From positions 62,001 to 126,000 of the forward strand of contig NZ_QJPK01000011.1 in the NCBI RefSeq assembly GCF_003259195.1: a stretch of DNA of 64,000 nucleotides. The letters are read 5' to 3'. Both the position numbers and the translations under genes were made by a program. Within the stretch, counting starts at the first letter, position 1. Each line of letters begins with the position of its first letter. A model generated the notes under the pieces. It ran no database searches, was not told where the DNA came from, and worked only from the letters and a program-made list of their open reading frames with translations. Shown here in pieces: positions 57,382 to 64,000 of the stretch. This stretch comes from Paracoccus sediminilitoris (GTDB lineage: Bacteria; Pseudomonadota; Alphaproteobacteria; Rhodobacterales; Rhodobacteraceae).

Positions 57382-59583
57382 ATGCGACAGGTTCAAAGAC
57401 TGAATGACGGCTGGATCTTCTCGGACGGTTTCGACGAAGGCCATATCGCCAGCCCGCGCGACGGCAAAACCGTCACCCTGCCGCATAATGCCGTCGACCT
57501 GCCGCTGAGCTATTTCGACGAAACCAGCTATCAGCGCCCCTTCACCTATCAGCGGGTGATCACATGGGACGACGCGTGGCAGGGTCGTCGGGTGCAGCTG
57601 AAATTCGACGGCGCGATGGCCGACAACGTGGTCTGGGTAAACGGCACGCAGGTCGCGGCGCATCCCGATGGCTATACGCCCTTCGTGGCCGATCTGACCG
57701 ATCATCTGCGCCACGGCGACAACCTGGTCACGGTGCGCGTGGACGGTTCGGAAAACCCTGCCATCCCGCCCTTTGGCGCGCAGATCGACTATCTGACCTA
57801 TGCGGGCATCTATCGCGACGTGTGGCTGATGGTGCTGCCGGAACGGCATCTGACGAACGCGCGCATCCTGACGCCAGACGCGCTGGACGATGCCAAGACC
57901 ATCGTGATCCGGCCCGAAACCACCGCCCCCGGCCCGGTGCGAGCGCGGCTGCTGGACGGCGAAAGAGAGATTGCCGCGACCGAAGGCGAGGGTGAACTGA
58001 CCCTTTCCGGTCTGACCGGGTTGCGGTTGTGGTCCCTGAACGACCCGACGCTTTATACCGTTGAACTGAGCCTGCCCGACAGCGGCGACGTCACCACGCA
58101 TCGCTTCGGCTTTCGCACCGCCGAATGGACGCCGCAGGGGTTCCTGCTGAACGGCCAGCCCGTCAAGCTGCGCGGCCTGAACCGGCACCAAAGCTTTCCG
58201 CATGCGGGCTATGCCGCCGGACGCCACGCCCAGGAACGCGACGCCGAAATCATGCGCCGCGATCTGGGCTGCAACATGGTGCGCACGTCGCATTATCCGC
58301 AAAGCAAATGGTTCCTGGACCGCTGCGACGAGATCGGTCTGCTGGTCTTCGAGGAAATTCCCGGCTGGCAGCATATCGGCGACCAGACGTGGCAGGATCG
58401 CAGCGTGGACAACGTCCGCGCCATGATCACCCGCGACTGGAACCACCCCAGCATCGTCATCTGGGGTGTGCGCATCAACGAAAGCCCGGACCATCACGAT
58501 TTCTATGTCCGCACCAACGCGCTCGCGCGCGAGCTGGACCCGACGCGGGCCACGGGCGGCGTGCGCTGCATCACCGACAGCGAGATGCTGGAGGATGTCT
58601 ATACGATGAACGATTTCATCCTGGACGAATCCGAACTGCCGCTGATCAACCGACCCCGCACCGCGCTGCGCTCTGTGGCCGAGGTTACCGGGATCAAGAA
58701 GCCGGTGCCCTATCTGGTCACCGAATATAACGGCCACATGTTTCCGACCAAGGCGCAGGACCCCGAACTGCGCCAGATGGAACACGTGATCCGGCACCTT
58801 GAGGTTCTGAACGCGGCACATGGCGACCCGGCCATTTCCGGCTGCATCGGCTGGTGCATGTTCGATTACAACACGCACAAGGATTTCGGCGGGGGCGACC
58901 GCATCTGCCATCACGGCGTCATGGACATCTGGCGCGAACCGAAGTTCGCGGCCCATGCCTATGGCAGCCAGAAGTCCCCTTCCGAAGGCGTGGTGATGGA
59001 GCCTGTCACCTTCTGGGCGCGGGGCGAACGCAATATCGGCGGCGTCCTGCCCCTGATCGTGCTGACCAATTGCGACGAGGTCGAGTTCGAATGCGCGGGC
59101 GTCACCCGCCGCGTCGGCCCCGATCGCGAACGGTTCCCCCACCTGCCGCATCCCCCCGTCATCATCGACCACCGCCATATCAGTGCCGAGGAGCTGGGCC
59201 AGTGGGGGATGAGCTGGCATCCCGGCCGCATCACCGGTTATCTGGACGGCAAGGTCGTGGCACGTCGCGATTACGTGGCCGATCCGCTGCCCACTTGGCT
59301 GCAGATCGATCCCGACATGGACCGCGTCCCGGCCGATCCGGACATCGATCTGCGGGTCATGCTGCGGGCCCTGGATCAGGCGGGCAATCGTCTGCCCTTC
59401 CTTGATGGCGCGGTGCATGTCCAGATCGACGGTCCGGCCAAGTTGATCGGCCCCACGCTACGGATGCTGCAGGGAGGCACGACGGGCCTGTGGCTGCGTC
59501 TGACGGGAAAGGCGGGACCCATCACGATCACCGCCCGCCACGATCAGTTCCCCGAAGCGCAGACCACGATCAGCGTCGGCTAG
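57382..59583 (+). CDS. Glycoside hydrolase family 2, probable beta-galactosidase
   Basis: 733 aa from ATG 57382, 2 bases after dgoD. GH2 sandwich (LPHNAVDLPLSYF, VWVNGTQVAAHPDGYTPF), Ig-like domain, and TIM barrel with RGLNRHQSFPH, RTSHYPQSKWFLD, acid/base in WGVRINESP (E near residue 367) and nucleophile in LVTEYNGHMF (E near 447). No signal peptide. The surrounding galactose pathway makes beta-galactosidase the likeliest activity; beta-glucuronidase is the main alternative for this family. It ends with a 4-base overlap with the convergent gene. Confidence 0.88.
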   Translation: MRQVQRLNDGWIFSDGFDEGHIASPRDGKTVTLPHNAVDLPLSYFDETSYQRPFTYQRVITWDDAWQGRRVQLKFDGAMADNVVWVNGTQVAAHPDGYTPFVADLTDHLRHGDNLVTVRVDGSENPAIPPFGAQIDYLTYAGIYRDVWLMVLPERHLTNARILTPDALDDAKTIVIRPETTAPGPVRARLLDGEREIAATEGEGELTLSGLTGLRLWSLNDPTLYTVELSLPDSGDVTTHRFGFRTAEWTPQGFLLNGQPVKLRGLNRHQSFPHAGYAAGRHAQERDAEIMRRDLGCNMVRTSHYPQSKWFLDRCDEIGLLVFEEIPGWQHIGDQTWQDRSVDNVRAMITRDWNHPSIVIWGVRINESPDHHDFYVRTNALARELDPTRATGGVRCITDSEMLEDVYTMNDFILDESELPLINRPRTALRSVAEVTGIKKPVPYLVTEYNGHMFPTKAQDPELRQMEHVIRHLEVLNAAHGDPAISGCIGWCMFDYNTHKDFGGGDRICHHGVMDIWREPKFAAHAYGSQKSPSEGVVMEPVTFWARGERNIGGVLPLIVLTNCDEVEFECAGVTRRVGPDRERFPHLPHPPVIIDHRHISAEELGQWGMSWHPGRITGYLDGKVVARRDYVADPLPTWLQIDPDMDRVPADPDIDLRVMLRALDQAGNRLPFLDGAVHVQIDGPAKLIGPTLRMLQGGTTGLWLRLTGKAGPITITARHDQFPEAQTTISVG

Positions 59584-60344
59584 GCTTTGAATTTGGCCAG
59601 CTTGCCTTCCACCCGGTGGAAGGCGGCCTGCAATTCGCCGCTGAATTCGCCGGGTTGAAAGCGGCGCAGCCCGGAATGGGCGGCGCAAAGGTGGCGCAGG
59701 TTGTGACATTGTGCTGCCAGTTCCGCGATCCAGTCCCGCAATTCGGCCAGCGCACCGGGTTCGGGCTTCATCGCCTGCGCCATGGTGGGATGCAGGAAGA
59801 CGCGGGGTTTGGGGAAAAACCGTTTCAGCAGGCGCGGGACCGGCATCAGGTTGATCGTGTCATCGACATGCAGGGTGCGGCTGGCCATGTGCCACGCCAG
59901 CAGAGACCCGGCATGCACGCGGTCGTGCCCGTCGATATAGGTGATCCCCCGCGGCAGGGAAAACTGCAGGTCGGCGGCAAACATCGCGGCCACTTTGGGG
60001 GATTCGATGGGCTGGGGTTGCCAGTCGAGGTCCGGATGCTTGTCCCAGTGCCGTCTTGATCCGAACAGCTTGGCTTGGGGAAAGTCGCGGGCGATACCCG
60101 CACAATGCAGCGTGTGATGCGGGTGCAGGTTTAGCACCGCACGCACCGCGCGCCCCTGATCCGTCAGTTGCATCACGCGGTCGCGGATATTGCCCGTCAG
60201 CGGATAGCTGTCCAGCATGGCAAAGCCGCCATCCGACAGCCGGACCAGCCCGGCTTGGGTGCCGACATTCAGGACGCCACCCAGCTTCAGATCGCCCCGG
60301 ATCGTCCAGAAGCCTTGGCCCAGATCATGGATCGCTTCGGTCAT
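59580..60344 (-). CDS. MBL-fold-like hydrolase with altered metal motif
   Basis: 254 aa from ATG 60344 (AAAGGACC upstream). Early beta-strands resemble a metallo-beta-lactamase fold (GQGFWTIRGDLKLGGVLNVGTQAGLVRLSDGG). The motif that should be H-x-H-x-D-H reads NLHPHHTLHCAGI, so the metal D is missing and the spacing differs. Later HVDDTINL and a C-terminal CAAHSGL could supply further ligands. It follows the flavoprotein gene by 16 bases in the same operon. Substrate unknown. Confidence 0.65.
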   Translation of the reverse strand: MTEAIHDLGQGFWTIRGDLKLGGVLNVGTQAGLVRLSDGGFAMLDSYPLTGNIRDRVMQLTDQGRAVRAVLNLHPHHTLHCAGIARDFPQAKLFGSRRHWDKHPDLDWQPQPIESPKVAAMFAADLQFSLPRGITYIDGHDRVHAGSLLAWHMASRTLHVDDTINLMPVPRLLKRFFPKPRVFLHPTMAQAMKPEPGALAELRDWIAELAAQCHNLRHLCAAHSGLRRFQPGEFSGELQAAFHRVEGKLAKFKA

Positions 60345-60360
60345 GGTGGTCCTTTCGGAT

Positions 60361-61776
60361 TTATGCGCCCGGCGGGCAGGCACTGTCCTGATTGGCGGGT
60401 TGGGTCTGGCCCGCCTTGGCGCAGATTTCGCGCAGGGCGGGTTTCATGCCCTCCTCCAGGGTGGGATGGTAGAAGGGCAGGGACAGCAGATCCATGGCGG
60501 TCAGGCCGCGTTCAACCGCCCAGACCAGCAGATGGGCCAGATGTTCGGTCCCCGGCGTGCAAAGGTCGGCCCCCAGCAGGCGTCCTTGCGGATCGGCATG
60601 CAGAACCATGCATCCCTCGGCGCGCGCCTCGGTCCGGGCGCGGCCTTGGTTGGAATAATCCGCGCGCCCGGTCAGGGCCCCTTCGGGGGCAAGCCCGATC
60701 GATGCATGGGCGGGATCGGTGAAGATCATGGAAAACGCCGTCTTGCGCCGGTCGGGGGTCACAACAGGAAATTGCGCGGCGTTGGCGCCCGCAATGGCCC
60801 CTTCGTCCGAGGCTTCGTGCAGCAGGGGCACATCGGCATCGGCATCGCCCGCGATGAAGATCGGCGCATCGCCGCATTGCAGGGTCTGACGGTTGAACAG
60901 CGGCGTGCCATGGTCGTCCAGCGTCAGACCGGCCTTGTCCAGATCCAGCCCATCCAGATTGGGCGGGCGGCCCACGGCGACCAGCACATGCGAAAAAACC
61001 GCGCTGCCAGAATATTCGCCCGACCAGTCGATCCGGACGCCGTCCTTGGCTGCGGCCGCCGTCGTGTCACAGCCCAGTTTCAGGGTCACGTCGCGGCCGA
61101 CAACCTGTTTCAATGCCTCGGCCACCTGCGGATCACGGGCCTTGCCCAAGGTGGTGGCCTTGTCAAACAGCGTCACGGTAACTCCAAGCCGTCCCATGGC
61201 CTGGGCCAGCTCCAGCCCGATGGGGCCGCCGCCGATGACGGCCAGACTTTCGGGCAGGTCCGGCAGTTCGAAGATGGTTTCATTCGTCAGGGCACGGGGC
61301 CCCAGATCGCAGAAAGGGGCCGGCATCTGCGGGCTGGAACCAGTCGCGATGACGATGGCTTTCGCCTCTATCCGGCGACCGTCTTCCAGCACCAGACTGT
61401 TCGGGCCGGCGAAGCGGGCACGTGAACGGATTGCGGTGCCGACGGGCAGCTTGTCAAAGCTTTCGCGGGTGGCGCGGACGAAATGATCGCGTTCGTCGCG
61501 GACCCGTTGCATCACCGCCTTGCCGTCGATGCGCAGGCCTTCGGGATGAATGCCGAAGACCGGGGCGCGACGGATGTCGTGGGCGGCGTGGGCCGCCGCC
61601 AACAAAAGTTTCGAGGGCATGCAGCCCGTGCTGGCGCAAAGCGTGCCGCGGAATTCCGGGTCGATCAGCAGGGTGCAGGCACCCTGCTTGCGCGCTGCGG
61701 CCTCGGCGGCGATGCCGGCGGTACCGGCGCCGATCACCGCCACGTCACAGGTCAGCCTGCCCTGATCACCGCTCAT
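60361..61776 (-). CDS. Dihydrolipoamide dehydrogenase-like / mercuric-reductase-like flavoprotein disulfide oxidoreductase
   Basis: 471 aa. FAD fold DVAVIGAGTAGIAAEAAARKQG (about 11-32), redox-active disulfide in GTLCASTGCMPSK (C-x4-C, about 45-57), NAD fold ESLAVIGGGPIGLELAQAMG (about 177-196), APIFIAGDADADVPLLHEASDEG, and the C-terminal FYHPTLEEG with the catalytic His-Glu pair. Not next to any 2-oxoacid dehydrogenase subunit, so not a typical Lpd; a relative of the soluble pyridine nucleotide oxidoreductases. Overlaps the aldehyde dehydrogenase stop (ATGA). Confidence 0.87.
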   Translation of the reverse strand: MSGDQGRLTCDVAVIGAGTAGIAAEAAARKQGACTLLIDPEFRGTLCASTGCMPSKLLLAAAHAAHDIRRAPVFGIHPEGLRIDGKAVMQRVRDERDHFVRATRESFDKLPVGTAIRSRARFAGPNSLVLEDGRRIEAKAIVIATGSSPQMPAPFCDLGPRALTNETIFELPDLPESLAVIGGGPIGLELAQAMGRLGVTVTLFDKATTLGKARDPQVAEALKQVVGRDVTLKLGCDTTAAAAKDGVRIDWSGEYSGSAVFSHVLVAVGRPPNLDGLDLDKAGLTLDDHGTPLFNRQTLQCGDAPIFIAGDADADVPLLHEASDEGAIAGANAAQFPVVTPDRRKTAFSMIFTDPAHASIGLAPEGALTGRADYSNQGRARTEARAEGCMVLHADPQGRLLGADLCTPGTEHLAHLLVWAVERGLTAMDLLSLPFYHPTLEEGMKPALREICAKAGQTQPANQDSACPPGA

Positions 61777-63152
61777 TTCAGGGTCACCGCCTTGATGTTG
61801 ACGAATTCCATCATGCCGAACCCGCCATGTTCGCGGCCATAGCCGGAATTCTTGACGCCGCCGAAGGGCATCGAGGGTTTGGCCACGTCGAAGCCGTTGA
61901 TGAAGACCATGCCGGTGTCGAAATACTTGCTGGCCAGTTCGACGGCGCGATCCTCGTCCTTCGAGAAGATGCCGCCGCCAAGGCCGAACTCGCTGTCGTT
62001 GGCGATGCGCATGGCGTCTTCGTCATCCTTGGCACGGATGACCGAGGCGACGGGGCCGAACAGTTCCTCGTCATAGGCGGGCTGGCCGGGCTGAACGTTT
62101 TCCAGAACCGTCGCGGGATAGAAATATCCCTTCCGGTCGGGGATCTGGCCACCGCAGAGCAGTTTGGCACCCTTGTCGATGCTGTCCTGCACCTGTTTAT
62201 GCAGGTCGTCGCGCAAATCCTTGCGGGCCATAGGACCCAGGCCCGTGGCCTGGTCCTCGGGGTCGCCCAGGGTGATGTCCTGCATGGCCTTGGTATAGGC
62301 ATTGATGAACTGGTCATAGATGGCGTCCACCACGACGAAGCGCTTGGCGTTCACGCAGGTCTGGCCGTTATTGTACAGACGGCCCGTGACGCATGTCTTC
62401 ACCGCCAGATCCAGATCGGCATCCGACAGCACCAGATAGGCATCGTTCGAGCCCAGCTCCATCACGGTCTTCTTCAGCGCCTTGCCAGCCTGTGCCGCCA
62501 CGATCCGCCCCGCAGCCGAACTGCCGGTCAGGGTCACGCCGCGCACCAGCTTGTGCTCGATCACCTTTTCCGAAGTGTCGTGATCGATCAGCAGCACCGT
62601 GAACAGGTTCTTGGGCAGGCCCGCGCGTTCGATGATGTCGCGCAGCATGATGCCGCTGCCGGTGACATTGGCGGCATGCTTCAGCAACACGCCGTTGCCG
62701 GCCATCAGGTTGGCGATGGTATAGCGTGCAGCTTGGTACAGCGGAAAGTTCCACGGCTGGATGCCATAGATGACGCCGATAGGCTGATAGGTGACGATGC
62801 CCTTGCGGCTGCCCATCACCTCGCGGGTTTCATCCGCCAGATGGTCGGGGCCGTGATCGGCGGTCCAGTCGCAGATGGCGGCACAAAGGTCGACTTCGCC
62901 GCGGGCGTCCTCGAGGCGCTTGCCCATCTCGGCGGTCATCAGGCGGGCATATTCTTCCTTGCTGTTGCGCAGTTCGCGCCCGATGGCCCGGATCTTTTCA
63001 GCGCGGTCCTTCAGCGAAACCAGCCGCCAATCCAGGAATGCCTCGTGGCATGCCTCGACCTTGGCCAGCGCCGCATCGACACCCTCCAACGGGTAGGTCG
63101 TCAGCTTGGCCTCGGTAAAGGGGTTGACGGTGGTGATGTTGCCTTCGGTCAT
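61773..63152 (-). CDS. Aldehyde dehydrogenase, succinate-semialdehyde type (Sad/YneI-like)
   Basis: 459 aa, ALDH superfamily. [22 protein letters not shown] (about 130), [19 protein letters not shown], catalytic Glu in [13 protein letters not shown] (normally ELGG-DP; here S for the second G), catalytic Cys in [14 protein letters not shown] (about 265) and FGPVASVIR. The short length and the ELG-x-D pattern fit the Sad/YneI type, which oxidises succinate semialdehyde with NAD(P). First gene of the three-gene leftward operon. Confidence 0.88.
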   Translation of the reverse strand: MTEGNITTVNPFTEAKLTTYPLEGVDAALAKVEACHEAFLDWRLVSLKDRAEKIRAIGRELRNSKEEYARLMTAEMGKRLEDARGEVDLCAAICDWTADHGPDHLADETREVMGSRKGIVTYQPIGVIYGIQPWNFPLYQAARYTIANLMAGNGVLLKHAANVTGSGIMLRDIIERAGLPKNLFTVLLIDHDTSEKVIEHKLVRGVTLTGSSAAGRIVAAQAGKALKKTVMELGSNDAYLVLSDADLDLAVKTCVTGRLYNNGQTCVNAKRFVVVDAIYDQFINAYTKAMQDITLGDPEDQATGLGPMARKDLRDDLHKQVQDSIDKGAKLLCGGQIPDRKGYFYPATVLENVQPGQPAYDEELFGPVASVIRAKDDEDAMRIANDSEFGLGGGIFSKDEDRAVELASKYFDTGMVFINGFDVAKPSMPFGGVKNSGYGREHGGFGMMEFVNIKAVTLK

Positions 63153-63248
63153 ATTTTGCTCCGCTATTGCAGTCTCGGAGCGTCAACGGGACCAGCGGCC
63201 CCGCCGTTCCATGCAATCACCGCACGGCTGCGTGACGCGTTGACGCGG

Positions 63249-63998
63249 TCAGATCCCCGTCTGCACGGCAGCCAGCCCCTTGGCGATGATCGGCCCGGTC
63301 GGGCGACCGGTGGGCGACCCGCCTTCCGGTTCCAGCGTGATCTCGTATAGCTGGTTGTTGCCCGGGTCCGGCAGGTCCGGACCTTGCAGCAATGTCGCGC
63401 GGGGACCGTCCAGAACGCCGAGCGATTGCGGCCCCATCTGCGCCGAGGGCAGGGTCCAGGTCTGCAGGCTGAAGCCCTGCGGCACGTCGATATCGGACAC
63501 GAAGCGGATCTGGGCGGTGTCGTTGCCGTAATCGCTGACCACGGCGCGCGGAACACCGGCATCGTCCAGCAGCACGGCCATGACGACGGGCTGGGGTTCG
63601 GGGCGCTGCAACGCGCCGCCAAAGCCCAAGGCCACGCCAAGGACCAGTGCCGCCGCGATGCCTGCCATCCAGCGACGGACCGGGGCCGCGGGCAGATTGG
63701 CGGCCATGGGCGGTGCGGTCGGATCGACGCCCAGCATATGGGCCGGCCTTGCGGGGGGATGATCCTGGGCAACATGCGCAAGGCGATCCTGAACCCGCGC
63801 GGCAAAACCGGCCGGCAGCGTCTGCGGGGTCGCTGACAGGTCCAGCGGGATCAGCGCATCGCGGATATGGGCGACACGTTCGGCCAGGGCGGGGTCGGTG
63901 GCCATCACGGCCTCGAACAGCTCGGCTGCGGCGGGCGACATCAGCCCAAGCGCATAGTCGTCGGCAAAGCCGGTCAGATCGTCCTGAAATCCGTTCAT
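63249..63998 (-). CDS. RskA-type anti-sigma factor
   Basis: 249 aa, complete within the window, starting at the right edge (ATG 63998). N-terminal 90 residues carry the sigma-binding helices (FADDYALGLMSPAAAELFEAVMATDPALAERV), no zinc HxxxCxxC motif is seen, one membrane helix lies at about residues 110-133 (RWMAGIAAALVLGVALGFGGAL), and an extracytoplasmic RskA domain follows (QIRFVSDIDVPQGFSLQTWTL). It should hold an ECF sigma factor, which would normally be encoded just upstream, outside the window. Confidence 0.87.
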   Translation of the reverse strand: MNGFQDDLTGFADDYALGLMSPAAAELFEAVMATDPALAERVAHIRDALIPLDLSATPQTLPAGFAARVQDRLAHVAQDHPPARPAHMLGVDPTAPPMAANLPAAPVRRWMAGIAAALVLGVALGFGGALQRPEPQPVVMAVLLDDAGVPRAVVSDYGNDTAQIRFVSDIDVPQGFSLQTWTLPSAQMGPQSLGVLDGPRATLLQGPDLPDPGNNQLYEITLEPEGGSPTGRPTGPIIAKGLAAVQTGI

Positions 63999-64000
63999 GA

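Overview
The window is a GC-rich, densely coding stretch that looks like an alphaproteobacterium of the Rhodobacteraceae, most like Paracoccus or a close relative. That placement rests on the polyol (smo/mtlK) and glycerol (glpDSTPQUVK) transport operons, the gbcAB-type betaine genes, the codon use and the heavy use of ATGA/TGATG stop-start overlaps; it is inference from gene content, not a database match. I saw no tRNA, rRNA, insertion sequence, phage gene or CRISPR array.

Layout. 0-0.1 kb: C-terminal tail of a biotin carrier domain. 0.3-8 kb: a leftward polyol operon (HAD phosphatase, SorC-type regulator, SmoEFG-like ABC importer, ATPase, mannitol-type dehydrogenase). 8.2-9.2 kb: a solitary GSU2403-type nucleotidyltransferase whose start lies in two tandem inverted repeats. 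9.2-19.4 kb: glycerol regulon, with a leftward GlpR-type repressor and a rightward glpD-glpS-T-P-Q-U-V-glpK. 19.4-27.2 kb: assorted housekeeping genes (SelD-N-like flavoprotein, EEP hydrolase, nucleoside hydrolase, LysR regulator, renalase-like flavoprotein, UbiB/ABC1 kinase, small unknowns). 27.2-35.1 kb: UDP-glucose dehydrogenase, malate synthase G, a siderophore-interacting protein, a small glycosyltransferase and the glycine betaine monooxygenase pair.

35.3-45.6 kb is a leftward surface-glycan region. It holds gmd and fcl (GDP-L-fucose synthesis), a large fucosyltransferase-like/TPR protein, a second glycosyltransferase, then rfbC-B-D-A (dTDP-L-rhamnose synthesis) and an RTX calcium-binding protein. 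rfbB, rfbD, rfbA and the RTX gene each carry a frameshift or an in-frame stop, five lesions within about 2.6 kb, while the fucose half is intact. A 430-base AT-rich gap separates rfbA from the RTX gene.

45.9-59.6 kb is a two-armed galactoside catabolism island around an IclR-type regulator. The left arm has an ABC importer without its ATPase, alpha-galactosidase, dgoK, dgoA and a lactonase. The right arm has the ATPase, galactose 1-dehydrogenase, galactonate dehydratase and a GH2 beta-galactosidase. Together they encode a full oxidative (De Ley-Doudoroff) route from alpha- and beta-galactosides to pyruvate and glyceraldehyde 3-phosphate. 59.6-63.2 kb: a leftward operon of an aldehyde dehydrogenase, a lipoamide-dehydrogenase-like flavoprotein and an MBL-fold-like protein. 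The right edge holds an RskA-type anti-sigma factor.
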